Source: an uncultured Lachnospiraceae bacterium (lineage in GTDB: Bacteria > Bacillota > Clostridia > Lachnospirales > Lachnospiraceae). Taken from it: a stretch of DNA of 64,000 nucleotides. A program made the translations under genes and the position numbers. Below the pieces are notes generated by a model. It searched no databases, was not told the origin of the DNA, and saw nothing but the letters and a program-made list of their open reading frames with translations. Location of the stretch: positions 1 through 64,000 of the forward strand of contig CAJUBP010000009.1 of NCBI GenBank assembly GCA_910584585.1, given 5' to 3'. Below, in pieces: positions 16,854 through 25,875 of the stretch; the stretch's first letter is position 1, and the number at the start of each line of letters is the position of its first letter.

Positions 16854-18230
16854 CTATTCTCCCTTGCTTTCCGCCCGCTTCTGTTCCAGGCTCGCCAGAA
16901 TTTCCTCGTTCTTTTTCTCATCCAGCGGATAAAGCTGCAGGGGAATCAGGCAGCAGAGAAACATAATGCCGAAAATCAGGTTCACTGTAAGATTGATGCC
17001 GTTCAGCGCTCCCGGCGTCTGCTGCGCGTTGGCTACATATCCGGTTGCGCCCATAATCAGCAGCCCGCCGGATACCCCAAACGCAGAACCGAACTTGGTG
17101 GATAAGGATACTGTAGCGTAAGAGGTTCCGTCGGAACGCACTCCCGTTTTCTCTTCCTGATAGTTGATGGCGTCAGGAACCATTGCCATGGGAATCGGGA
17201 AGGAAAAACAGAAGAAGCCGTATAAGCAGTGAAGCGCCAGCAGCAGCGGAATATTGGTATATCCTATCGACGCCCCTACAATATAGATCAGAATCAGGCT
17301 TGCCCCGGCGCCGATATATCCTATCCTTGCCATTTTCTTCTTTCCTATTTTAACAATAAAGCTCATGGTGACAAAGATACCGATGACTGTGCACAAAGAA
17401 GGCAGTGACATAAATGCCGCAATCAAATCGAATCTCTGAACATTATACATCAGATAATAAATGACAACGCCCATCCGGCCGAAAAACGCCGTCATAGCCA
17501 ACAGCTGAATCAGAAATACCAGCATCAGCGGTTTGTTGGACAATACGCTTTTAATGCTTGTTCCCACAGAAACCTTTGTGGCGCTTTTGGGCGGTATAAT
17601 GGTTTCTTTGCACATGGCGTACACAAAGTAGAACAGCGGAAGGGCGCAGATTGCAAACAGCACTGCAACTTTCGTATAAGCCCCTGCCGTATAGCTCTCT
17701 CCGCCGGAAAATTTTAAGAGCAGCGGAGCTGTAATGGCATTCAGAAGCACAGAACTTAAATTCGTTCCCATCATTCTGTAACTGTTCAGCCGGGCAATAT
17801 CGTCAGGATCGGAAGTCATAACGGTTGACAGGGAACCATAAGAAAGATTCACCACCGTATACATCATGCCGCATCCGATATATGTAACAGCCGCATAAAT
17901 CACTGCCGCGCTGCCTTTTCCCAGTGTGGTAAAGGTCAGCACGGACAGCACCGCCAGAATCGGCGATCCGAACAGGATATAGGGACGGAACCGTCCCCAT
18001 TTCGTATTGGTACGCTCTGCAATGGCTCCAAACATGGGATCATTCACCCCGTCCCAAATCTTTGCAATCAGCATAATTGCAGAAGCTATCGCCGGAGCCA
18101 TCCCTACTACATCTGTATAGAATACACTCAAGTAACTTCCTACAAAAGTCCAGCACAAGTTACTTGCAAAATCTCCGCACCCATATGCAAAGAGTGTGAG
18201 TTTAGACAATTTCTTCGTCTGTGTGTTCAT
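16854..18230 (-). CDS. GPH-family sugar/glycoside:cation symporter
   Basis: The 458-residue protein has 12 predicted membrane spans and the glycoside-pentoside-hexuronide signature (DGVNDPMFGAIAERTNTKWG, then RFRPY). These carriers import glycosides with Na+ or H+. AGGAGGAG precedes the start. It follows the C-deglycosidase subunit genes after a 243-bp gap, so it may import the intact glycoside those enzymes act on. Confidence 0.88.
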   Translation of the reverse strand: MNTQTKKLSKLTLFAYGCGDFASNLCWTFVGSYLSVFYTDVVGMAPAIASAIMLIAKIWDGVNDPMFGAIAERTNTKWGRFRPYILFGSPILAVLSVLTFTTLGKGSAAVIYAAVTYIGCGMMYTVVNLSYGSLSTVMTSDPDDIARLNSYRMMGTNLSSVLLNAITAPLLLKFSGGESYTAGAYTKVAVLFAICALPLFYFVYAMCKETIIPPKSATKVSVGTSIKSVLSNKPLMLVFLIQLLAMTAFFGRMGVVIYYLMYNVQRFDLIAAFMSLPSLCTVIGIFVTMSFIVKIGKKKMARIGYIGAGASLILIYIVGASIGYTNIPLLLALHCLYGFFCFSFPIPMAMVPDAINYQEEKTGVRSDGTSYATVSLSTKFGSAFGVSGGLLIMGATGYVANAQQTPGALNGINLTVNLIFGIMFLCCLIPLQLYPLDEKKNEEILASLEQKRAESKGE

Positions 18231-18253
18231 ATTCTCCTCCTAAACATCCTTCT

Positions 18254-18283
18254 TGCGCAAACTTTTACTGACAGGTTTGCGCA
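18254..18283 (-). promoter_or_regulatory. Dyad upstream of the GPH symporter gene
   Basis: TGCGCAAAC (18254-18262) and GTTTGCGCA (18275-18283) form a perfect 9-bp inverted repeat with a 12-bp centre, 24 bp before the symporter start. It could be an operator or an mRNA hairpin near the ribosome site. Confidence 0.45.
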
Positions 18284-18355
18284 TGTGAAATCTTGACAAA
18301 CAAACGCTTTATGAATTAGAATATTCCTGGGTTGTGAATATTCGTATTCATTCCT

Positions 18356-18398
18356 GGCATGCCGGATGTTCCCAGCATCTGGCATGCCCTTTTTTTAT
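18356..18398 (+). terminator. Terminator-like hairpin pointing away from the local genes
   Basis: GGCATGCC (18356-18363) pairs with GGCATGCC (18381-18388), with an inner GATG/CATC pair, and is followed on the plus strand by seven T. No plus-strand gene precedes it. On the minus strand there is no T-run, so it may instead be a regulatory or processing hairpin between the epimerase-like and symporter genes. Confidence 0.5.
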
Positions 18399-18473
18399 CT
18401 TTGGAAACGGACGAAACCAGCGGATTGCCCTTTGGCACGCAAACAAAATAATTTCGTTTCCTGTGCATCACCT

Positions 18474-19454
18474 CTACTGGTTCAGCAGTTTTTTCACCAT
18501 TGCTACATGGCGGGTGGTCTGTTCTACGGCGTTGTATCCGCCTTCATCTTCATATTCTGTTACAATATATCCATCGTAATCAGACGCTGCGATGACGGGA
18601 ATAATTTCCTCATAGGGGATGGACGCCTCATGGAGATTTTCATCCACGTAGTGACACTTTCCATGCATTTCAAAGCAGTAGGGCATGATTTTCTTAAGGC
18701 CTTCCAGCTCTTTGGCGCAGCTCTTTCGGAATTGTACAAAACCGTACATGCTGTTTAAGGTTCCGCCAAGGGCAGGGCATTTGGCAATATCCTCTCCCAT
18801 TGCTTTCATGGCTTCTTCCATGGGCACATCGTCATACCGAAGTTTCGCGCATTTTTCTAACTGTTCCACGGTTGCGCCTGCTGCCAGGGCCCGATCCCAG
18901 TATGGTTTGTTGGGCTTGGTGGCAAAGCATCCGAAATCCGGCACGAAGCCGATATATTGGCTTTTAGTCTTCTCAATCACTTCCAGATAGTCCAGAATCG
19001 GCTGAGTAATGGGGCTGTCCGGGTTATGAATTTCAATTCCTACATGGACATTGTAAGCCTCCGCAAAGGGAGCAATCCGTGCAAGGCCGTTGGGGGACAG
19101 CAGATACTGTTCCCGCATTACGGTACAGCCCAGCTTGTTGGCCGACACAATATCGGTAACGGCCCGGGCCACCATTTCATCTTCCGTCAAATCCCGGTCT
19201 TTCAGCATGCCCCGATCCATATTTGCTGAATAACAGATGGGGCCGATTCCGTATTTTTCTTTGCATTCTCTGATAAATGAAACAAATTCCTCAGATACAT
19301 ATGGGTAAGAGGGAATCATCTGGGCCGCCACAATCTCATAGCCCTCCGCGCCCAAATCCGCCGCAGTGCGGATCACGCCCTCCAGATCCAGCTCTCCTTT
19401 CAGATAAGGAGTCCCCAATGAAAATAACGTAATTCCAGTCTTAACCTTTGACAT
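18474..19454 (-). CDS. C-glycoside deglycosidase alpha subunit (TIM-barrel, sugar isomerase-like)
   Basis: The 326-residue protein is a TIM barrel of the sugar phosphate isomerase/epimerase fold. Candidate metal ligands are Glu in VGIEIHNP, Asp in FVPDFGCF, His in FEMHGKCHY and Glu in VTEYEDEGGY. Alone this would only say epimerase-like, but the next gene upstream encodes a DUF6379 protein, the beta subunit of C-glycoside deglycosidases. In characterised gut systems the alpha/beta complex cleaves the C-C bond of 3''-oxo-C-glycosides. The start has AGGAGG just upstream. Confidence 0.75.
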   Translation of the reverse strand: MSKVKTGITLFSLGTPYLKGELDLEGVIRTAADLGAEGYEIVAAQMIPSYPYVSEEFVSFIRECKEKYGIGPICYSANMDRGMLKDRDLTEDEMVARAVTDIVSANKLGCTVMREQYLLSPNGLARIAPFAEAYNVHVGIEIHNPDSPITQPILDYLEVIEKTKSQYIGFVPDFGCFATKPNKPYWDRALAAGATVEQLEKCAKLRYDDVPMEEAMKAMGEDIAKCPALGGTLNSMYGFVQFRKSCAKELEGLKKIMPYCFEMHGKCHYVDENLHEASIPYEEIIPVIAASDYDGYIVTEYEDEGGYNAVEQTTRHVAMVKKLLNQ

Positions 19455-19516
19455 TTAATTTCCTCCTTATTGTCCGCGCTTTTTGGACATACAGGTATGC
19501 CCTTGGGCGCTTCCTC

Positions 19517-19948
19517 CTAATCTGTAATAGCCAGCCGTTTTGAGCCGCAGCTGTCCACCGGCATGTACATGTGATTGGGTCCGATGGGCATATAGGGAGA
19601 ACGGAAGAACAAAGTCACATCAATGTTGTGTTCCCCTTCCGGAAGCCCGCCCGGATAAAATACCCGGATCGTGGCCGGCTCAATCACCTGCCAGAACTCC
19701 GTATAGCATTTGTCAAACTCTGCAGGGCTGAACTCTTTGCCGTTGATGCAGAACTTGATATTGTCTGCAGGCACTTCAAAACCGTCCACTTTCACCCCGA
19801 ATTCATCAATGACAGACAGGAAGTGTCCCCGGTAATAGCTTAAGCGGATCTGAAACTGGTATCCCATCTTCTTGCCGTCCACATAATAATTCTTAAGGCT
19901 GTCGCTTACCACAACATCCACAAAGTTCATGCGCATTGCGAATCCCAT
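19517..19948 (-). CDS. C-glycoside deglycosidase beta subunit (DUF6379)
   Basis: The 143-residue beta-rich protein shows the DUF6379 pattern: QFQIRLSYYRGHFLSVID, VKVDGFEVPADNIKF, a FYPGGLPEGEHNIDV stretch and a C-terminal MPVDSCGSKRLAI. I know this family as the small subunit of C-deglycosidases. AGGAGG lies 8 nt before the start. The 62-bp gap to the alpha subunit gene and 15-bp gap to the oxidoreductase support one operon. Confidence 0.78.
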   Translation of the reverse strand: MGFAMRMNFVDVVVSDSLKNYYVDGKKMGYQFQIRLSYYRGHFLSVIDEFGVKVDGFEVPADNIKFCINGKEFSPAEFDKCYTEFWQVIEPATIRVFYPGGLPEGEHNIDVTLFFRSPYMPIGPNHMYMPVDSCGSKRLAITD

Positions 19949-19963
19949 TTTGCCACCTCCTGA

Positions 19964-21067
19964 CTAAAATTTAATCTCCTTGTTCTCTGCCGCTGATTTG
20001 TAGATGGCGTCCAAAACTTTTGTCACTGCAAGGGCTTCTTCCGGTTTCACCAGGGGCTCAGTGTCGTTTTTCACTGCCTCTAACCACTGTCTGCAGTCAA
20101 TGGTTCCTTCTTCTCCGCCGCCTCCGCCGAAGTATGCTACGCCGCCTACCGGGGAAATGGTCTCCTCCATCAGCTGTCCGTTGCGTCCCCGGTTATAAAT
20201 CAATTCATTCTTGCCGTAGCTCATTCCGGAATGAATTTCCGCTCCCGCAAGAGTCCCGCAGAGTGTCGTGGACGCTTCTCTGGATTCTAAAATGTTCAAA
20301 GCCCAGCTTGCTTCCAGGGCAATGGTTGCGCCGTTTTTCATTTTTACAAAACCAACGGCGGAATCTTCCACTTCATAAGTATCCGGGTTCCAGGGCCCGA
20401 ACAAGTTTCCTTCGGTGGCCTGCTGCAATCCGCCCAGTTTGTAGAAAACAGAACCGGATACGCTCTCGATGTCATAGTTATTCATGCACCACAGCGTAAT
20501 ATCAAGGGCATGTGTTCCAATATCAATCAAAGGACCGCCGCCCTGGGCTTCTTTGTCCATAAATACGCCCCAGGTGGGAACGCCCCGCCGTCTCACTGCA
20601 TGAGCCTTTGCGTAGTAGATATCTCCCAGATCGCCCTTTTTGCATGCGTCATGAAGATTCTGAACTTCCGCCCGGAACCGGTTCTGATAACCAACGGTAA
20701 ATTTCATGCTGGATTTCTTCCATGCCTCCACCATTTTCTCCGCCTCTTCGGTACTGTGAGACATGGGCTTTTCGCAGTATACATGTTTTTTCGCTGCAAA
20801 CGCCGCAATGGCAATTTCGCTGTGGGCAACATTCGGCGTACAGATATGTACTGCTTCTACTGCCGGATTGGCAAGGACTTCCCGATAATCCGCGGTAACC
20901 TGCGCACCCTCGGCGCCGAATTCCTTTGCTGCCTCCTGGGCCCGCTCCAGCTTAATGTCGCAGAATGAAACAATCTCATTCAAATCCCCATTATTTTTCA
21001 ACGCCGGAAAATGTTTCTGATTTGCAATACCACCGCATCCAATCACTGCAACTTTCACTTTACTCAT
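19964..21067 (-). CDS. Gfo/Idh/MocA-family oxidoreductase
   Basis: The 367-residue protein opens with VAVIGCGGIANQKHFPAL, the NAD(P)-binding Rossmann motif. It has CEKPMSHS, the EKP catalytic motif of this family, and a C-terminal alpha/beta domain with IDIGTHALDI. In C-glycoside pathways an enzyme of this family oxidises the sugar 3-OH to a ketone so that the deglycosidase can act; its position directly before the DUF6379 gene supports that role. GGAGG precedes the start at 21067. Confidence 0.8.
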   Translation of the reverse strand: MSKVKVAVIGCGGIANQKHFPALKNNGDLNEIVSFCDIKLERAQEAAKEFGAEGAQVTADYREVLANPAVEAVHICTPNVAHSEIAIAAFAAKKHVYCEKPMSHSTEEAEKMVEAWKKSSMKFTVGYQNRFRAEVQNLHDACKKGDLGDIYYAKAHAVRRRGVPTWGVFMDKEAQGGGPLIDIGTHALDITLWCMNNYDIESVSGSVFYKLGGLQQATEGNLFGPWNPDTYEVEDSAVGFVKMKNGATIALEASWALNILESREASTTLCGTLAGAEIHSGMSYGKNELIYNRGRNGQLMEETISPVGGVAYFGGGGGEEGTIDCRQWLEAVKNDTEPLVKPEEALAVTKVLDAIYKSAAENKEIKF

Positions 21068-21106
21068 TTTGTTTCCTCCATTTCGTTGTTGTTATTTGAT
21101 GTACTA

Positions 21107-21137
21107 AGTATAGCAAAAGCCCCGGTCTGCCGCTTCT
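21107..21137 (-). promoter_or_regulatory. Activator-type promoter of the deglycosidase operon
   Basis: On the minus strand the -10 box TATACT (21107-21112) has an extended TGn but no usable -35. Instead AGAAGCGGC (21129-21137) stands 16 bp upstream. The same box at the same 16-bp distance precedes the -10 of the other sugar operon (30664-30694), which suggests a shared activator. Confidence 0.6.
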
Positions 21138-21203
21138 TAAGGGGAAACGGAAACCCTGTCAGATTATGACCTTCTTTTTCCGCAATTTCTCACCTCAATT
21201 ACA

Positions 21204-21238
21204 AAAGGTCAAAAATGAACGAATCATTTTTGACCTTT
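21204..21238. promoter_or_regulatory. AGGTCAAAA dyad upstream of the deglycosidase operon
   Basis: A 15-bp perfect inverted repeat (AAAGGTCAAAAATGA and its complement) flanks a 5-bp centre. It lies directly after the AraC-GH39 stop codon and about 111 bp upstream of the -10 of the next operon. It could end transcription of the former, but a near twin at 30762-30791 has no gene to terminate, which favours an operator. Confidence 0.6.
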
Positions 21239-21239
21239 G

Positions 21240-23651
21240 TCATATCATATGGCGGATTCTGATAAATGCAATCTCATTGGGTTCCATCCTGATTTTAATT
21301 TTCAGGTTTTGATTCTGTGCCTCCAGCATCTGAATCGTCAGCTTCGGCTCGCATATTTTGCGGAAATACCAGATATCATTTCTGGTAATCTCCCGCTCAA
21401 AATTCATATCCGCCCACAGCTCCAGCACGCTTCCGTTCTTTTCATTGATTCGGTAAGTCTTCATTTGGTACATTCCCGGCTCTACTTGGGTCAAAAGAAT
21501 TTCTTGTTCAAAAACCGCCCGATCTTCAAAATATTTCCAGGTATTTTCTCGGTCAATCTGATCCTCCCTGGACAGGTAATAATTATAATTCAGTTTCTTT
21601 TGATTATGGCATACAATCCCGTACACTTCCATGGCGTCGGTGGTAATCATATAGTTTTCGCCCTTGCCCACAAAATACGGAAACTGCCGGTTTAAAAAAT
21701 CAAAGGCAAAAGCGGCGGGCTTCATCACGCCGTCCCTGCTTAAGATTCCCATGCCCCCAAAGAGCATATCGCCGGAATCGTAATGTTCCGAAATGCGGTC
21801 GCTTCCCAGAAAATAAGCCATGCTGTCCAGTTTTCCATAGACGTCAATGTAATTTTTTACAATGTACGCCCCTTTAAAACAGGTGTCATTGATATAATTC
21901 CGGTCAGAAATGGTGAGATTCCATTCGGTGCAGTAAACCGGCATATCCTGATAACCGATTTCCCCCAATTTATTTTTCATATCCAGCACCCAGTGAAGAA
22001 CTCCTTCGTTATCTGTGATGCGTTTGGAATAAGTGTCCTTTGCCACCTCGCCCCGCTCATAGCCGTAATAAAGAAAAGACAGAAAATCCGGCTGAACGGC
22101 CCGCTTTTTCCACAGAGACATCACCTCTATTCCGCTCTGCTCCCACATGTCCGCCCGAAATCCGCAGCCGCCCACCAAAAGCTCTTTGCTGTACTGATGT
22201 ATAATTTCAGCCGTAGTGTCAAACAGCTGGAAATACTGCTGGAGATTCCCGCCCTGGTTCATCAGTTCCTCCACAAACCACAGCTCCATCCTCCAGGTCT
22301 TGACCTCGCCGCGGCCATACCGGTGCAGAAGATGTTTCATGAACCGGTGCAGGGTATCCCGCCAATTTTCCAAAGAAGGAATTGCAATCTGTCCTGCTTC
22401 CTGAACGACCACATTCTGTACGCTGCTCATCACGCGCCTCGGCTTCATCCCCAGTTCAATATGCGGCTTTAGCCCATTCTGCAAGAGAAAATCCAAAATA
22501 GAATCCAGCCGGGAAAAATTATGATTCTCCTCCCTGCCGTAAGCATTCAGCAGCATTTCCTCTGAGAAAATCCTCCAAAAACGGACATACTGAAACTGCA
22601 GCGCTTCTTTCAGCAGAAGCACATGCTCTCTGACGCCGGAATTCAGAAGATCCTCCGCCGCCCCCACATTAATCATATCATTCCAGAATGTCCGCAGCGG
22701 TTCATAGCTTTTCACATCGTATTCCGCAATTTCTTTCCTGGTCAGAAGCTCCTGTTCCCGCTTCAGCCCGTCATTTCTAAGGAAAACTTCCAGACGTCCT
22801 TCCGCTATAATTTCCATTTCTGATTTTTCCTGCTTCTTCTTATCTTCCCTGGCCCGTTTGCGGAAAGCGGAAGGCGTTTCCCCGTACACTGTTTTAAATG
22901 CCTTGTTGAACATGGCCATGCTGCCGAAGCCATTTTCAAAAGCAATCTTTGTAATCGGCATATTGGTATACAAGAGATCGTCCACCGCATGAAACAGGCG
23001 GATATTGGTCAAATATTCCGCAAAGCTCATACCGTAATTCTTTTTGAAAAACCTGGACAGATATCCATTGGACAGATACAGTTTTTCCGACAGCTCCTTC
23101 ATGCTGATGGGCTGCGCGTAATTGGCCCGGATATAATTATTAATCTGCGCAATCCGATCCTCGAATTTATCGAAATCATCCAGTTTCTCTTTATCGCCGG
23201 ATTTTACCAGAAAGTGCACAGACAAAAGATCCATCACATGGTAACACAGTGCAATGTGGCCGAAATTGGCCACTCCGCCCTGGGTGCTTAAATAGTGGTT
23301 CAACAGCTCTTTCATGGCCGCCCGCAGTTCATCGTAACGCTGGTTATCGCTTCTGGTGGAATCGCACCAGAAAATGATATTCATGCTCTCGAAAATATCG
23401 CTGACTAACTGATAAGTGATAAACAGCCGGGCAAACAGAATGTCCTCTGTTCCTTTCAGGCTGTGCTTCTTATTGGCGTTCACTACAAAGAGATCTTCTG
23501 CTTTCATAGAGATTACCTGTTCTCCGATTTTCACCTCCAGGGCGCCTTCCAGAACAAACAGCAATTCGATGTCCTGGTGGAAATGTTCCCGCTCCTGCCT
23601 TGTGTTGAGCACTTCTATTTTCAGTTTTTCCTTTTTTGTATAAGCTGACAT
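21240..23651 (-). CDS. AraC-family regulator fused to a GH39-like domain
   Basis: The 803-residue protein has an N-terminal cupin (~1-120), an AraC double helix-turn-helix (~165-275, with MKELSEKLYLSNGYLSRFFK and ITKIAFENGFGSMAMFNKAF) and a ~500-residue GH39-like barrel. In the barrel CTEWNLTISDRN may be the nucleophile strand, but where GH39 enzymes have WNEP the sequence reads ELWFVEEL, so the acid/base motif seems lost. I infer a sugar-sensing domain without catalysis. The gene lies between two operons that share an operator-like motif. Its start is 10 bp after the oxidoreductase stop. Confidence 0.82.
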   Translation of the reverse strand: MSAYTKKEKLKIEVLNTRQEREHFHQDIELLFVLEGALEVKIGEQVISMKAEDLFVVNANKKHSLKGTEDILFARLFITYQLVSDIFESMNIIFWCDSTRSDNQRYDELRAAMKELLNHYLSTQGGVANFGHIALCYHVMDLLSVHFLVKSGDKEKLDDFDKFEDRIAQINNYIRANYAQPISMKELSEKLYLSNGYLSRFFKKNYGMSFAEYLTNIRLFHAVDDLLYTNMPITKIAFENGFGSMAMFNKAFKTVYGETPSAFRKRAREDKKKQEKSEMEIIAEGRLEVFLRNDGLKREQELLTRKEIAEYDVKSYEPLRTFWNDMINVGAAEDLLNSGVREHVLLLKEALQFQYVRFWRIFSEEMLLNAYGREENHNFSRLDSILDFLLQNGLKPHIELGMKPRRVMSSVQNVVVQEAGQIAIPSLENWRDTLHRFMKHLLHRYGRGEVKTWRMELWFVEELMNQGGNLQQYFQLFDTTAEIIHQYSKELLVGGCGFRADMWEQSGIEVMSLWKKRAVQPDFLSFLYYGYERGEVAKDTYSKRITDNEGVLHWVLDMKNKLGEIGYQDMPVYCTEWNLTISDRNYINDTCFKGAYIVKNYIDVYGKLDSMAYFLGSDRISEHYDSGDMLFGGMGILSRDGVMKPAAFAFDFLNRQFPYFVGKGENYMITTDAMEVYGIVCHNQKKLNYNYYLSREDQIDRENTWKYFEDRAVFEQEILLTQVEPGMYQMKTYRINEKNGSVLELWADMNFEREITRNDIWYFRKICEPKLTIQMLEAQNQNLKIKIRMEPNEIAFIRIRHMI

Positions 23652-23660
23652 ACCATTCTC

Positions 23661-24698
23661 CTACCTGGCAACCGCAATTCTCCGCCCCTCTTTCGCCGAC
23701 CTCTGTAGCGCCTCAGCCGCCCGCATGGCCTGCAGATTATCTTCCCCGCTGCAGATCGGCTGCCTGCCCTCCAGGATGCTGCTGATAAACTCGTCTATAA
23801 CCCCTGAATTTTCTGCAAATCCGGCCTTTTGATCGTCATTGTTCTGAATTCCCCCTAGCTGATATTTCTCCTGTATGTCTCCTTTTTCCAGAATCAGCGT
23901 ATACTTTTCATCATCATAGCACCGCAGCACGCCTTCTGTGCCGTAAATCACAAAAGAATTCCGCTCCTGCCCGTAACAGGTCCATCCGGCGTGCATGCTG
24001 CCGATCACCCCATGCTCAGTCTCCAAAATGGCCCATACATTATCTTCCACGGCGATTCGGCTTCCGTCCGGATAGGTCTTATCCAGCGTTTCCATTCTGC
24101 CGGTCACTCCTGTAATATCTTCTCCCAGCAAATGCTGAATCAAATCCAGCTTGTGGATTCCCAGATCTCCCAATGCTCCCAGTCCGGCCTTTTCCTTATG
24201 AAAAAACCAGGGATCTTTATCGCCTGTCCATTGATCCGGCCCCCGATGGACAAAAACTGTCTCAAAACTCAGGATTTTTCCAATCTCTCCCCTCTGAATT
24301 AATTCCCTGGCTTTCTGATGAGTGGAGGTCAGCCTCTGATTATTTCCAATCATCAGAATCCTGCCCTTTGCCCTGGCGGTTTCTGTCATCTGCTCACACT
24401 CCCGCACCGTCATCGCCATGGGTTTTTCACACAGCACATGCATTCCGGCCTGCAATGCCTTAAGGGCAATCCGGGCATGGGTATCATTGGAAGTGCAGAC
24501 ACTCACCGCGTCCAGATCCAATTTCAGCAATTCCTCTAAACTGCCGCAGCACACTCCGCCGTATTGCGCCGCCATCTGCTCTGCCTTTTCTCTGCCGGTA
24601 TTGTAAAATGCCGCCAGACGGCAGGCAGGATTCCTGTGATACTCCGGTGCGTGGCGCACCTGCGCAATGGTGCCGCAGCCAATAATTCCTATCTCCAA
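23661..24698 (-). CDS. Second Gfo/Idh/MocA-family oxidoreductase
   Basis: The 345-residue protein has IGIIGCGTIAQVRHAP for NAD(P) binding, CEKPMAMT with the EKP motif, and LGDLGIHKLDLIQ further on. It shares the fold but not close sequence with the enzyme at 19964-21067. Two sugar oxidoreductases in one locus would fit oxidation of a glycoside and re-reduction of the released keto sugar; that division is inference. It follows the permease gene by 38 bp and precedes the AraC-GH39 gene by 10 bp. Confidence 0.8.
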   Translation of the reverse strand: MEIGIIGCGTIAQVRHAPEYHRNPACRLAAFYNTGREKAEQMAAQYGGVCCGSLEELLKLDLDAVSVCTSNDTHARIALKALQAGMHVLCEKPMAMTVRECEQMTETARAKGRILMIGNNQRLTSTHQKARELIQRGEIGKILSFETVFVHRGPDQWTGDKDPWFFHKEKAGLGALGDLGIHKLDLIQHLLGEDITGVTGRMETLDKTYPDGSRIAVEDNVWAILETEHGVIGSMHAGWTCYGQERNSFVIYGTEGVLRCYDDEKYTLILEKGDIQEKYQLGGIQNNDDQKAGFAENSGVIDEFISSILEGRQPICSGEDNLQAMRAAEALQRSAKEGRRIAVAR

Positions 24699-24736
24699 TT
24701 TTACACCTCTTCTCTGTTTTCCCGCAGGGTAACGCT

Positions 24737-25795
24737 TTATTCCCCCGCAGTTTTCGGCTTCCCGCCGTCTTCCTGCCTTTTCAGCCTGCCTTTGATCTTC
24801 GGTCCAGCTAATTGTACCATAATTACGGCCAGCAGAATAACCCCTTTAATTGCGTCATTGATAAGAGAATCCATTTTCAGCGCAACGATAATCTTATCAA
24901 TAATCGTATAGGACATTGCGCCGAACAGAATCCCCAGCGCCTTCCCCCTGCCGCCGGACATGCTGATGCCGCCTAATACAACGGCTGCAATGGCATACAT
25001 CTCATAGCTGGTTCCCGTGGTTGCAGGATCGGTCGACGCATTCATGGCAATCCACAGAAAGGCCCCAAGACCCACTAACATTCCCGCAATGACAAAAACA
25101 GAAATTTTCATCAAAGGCACATTGATTCCGGCCATTTTCGCTCCCTTCTGGTTGCTTCCGACGGCATAGATTTTTTTCCCGTATTTTGTACTGGTGGACA
25201 GATAGACAAATAAAACGGTCATTAATGCCAGAACCAGCCCTACATAGGGAAGCGTGGCAAGCTTGCCGTTTCCAATCTGATAAAAAGCCTGAAAAGACTC
25301 ATTCTTTGTAAAAAGCTTGTAGATGGAGCTTCCCCCGCCGATGAGATCTTTGGGAAGCCACTGGCAGACATACTGGGAAACAGAGCGGAAAATCAGCATG
25401 GTGGCTAATGTTACAATAAAGGCAGGCATCCGCGCGCCGCCCACCAGAATTCCGTTTACCAGCCCGCAGATTCCTCCGAATGCGACTGCAAAGAGAAAAG
25501 CCGCAAAAATACTGCCTGTCATATTATAAACCACAACGGAAAACCCGCTTACCATTGCCAGCATGGATCCCACTGATAAATCAATCTCTCCGGTGAGGCA
25601 GATCAGACCCATCCCCAGAGCAATGATGCCGATAATGGCAGAATGCCGGAAAATATTCATAACGCCGCTCCAGGTCAGGCTGCTGCTTGTGAGCGCATAT
25701 ACGGCAAATATGATCAGAAACACAACTATGTAACTGTATTTTGAAACAATTCCGCCCCTGCCGGACAGTGACAACTTCTTTGTTTTCATATCCAT
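24737..25795 (-). CDS. Sugar ABC transporter permease (RbsC/MglC type)
   Basis: The 352-residue protein has 8-10 membrane segments and family signatures such as GEIDLSVGSMLAMVSG and LGGISMSGGRGKALG. It forms the channel of a CUT2-class importer for monosaccharides. Together with the ATPase and binding protein just upstream it makes a complete importer. The C-terminus is charged and cytoplasmic. Confidence 0.88.
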   Translation of the reverse strand: MDMKTKKLSLSGRGGIVSKYSYIVVFLIIFAVYALTSSSLTWSGVMNIFRHSAIIGIIALGMGLICLTGEIDLSVGSMLAMVSGFSVVVYNMTGSIFAAFLFAVAFGGICGLVNGILVGGARMPAFIVTLATMLIFRSVSQYVCQWLPKDLIGGGSSIYKLFTKNESFQAFYQIGNGKLATLPYVGLVLALMTVLFVYLSTSTKYGKKIYAVGSNQKGAKMAGINVPLMKISVFVIAGMLVGLGAFLWIAMNASTDPATTGTSYEMYAIAAVVLGGISMSGGRGKALGILFGAMSYTIIDKIIVALKMDSLINDAIKGVILLAVIMVQLAGPKIKGRLKRQEDGGKPKTAGE

Positions 25796-25875
25796 TTCTC
25801 CCTTCTTAGGAACTTTCAGAAATAACTTGTGAATGGTTCCTTATTGTGAAAATCTTCGAAATTTCCCCCATGAAA

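Noticed and set aside
21204..21238. Simple terminator of the AraC-GH39 gene
   Set aside because: Not fully excluded, but the weak T-tract and the near twin dyad at 30762-30791, where no gene ends, make an operator more likely.
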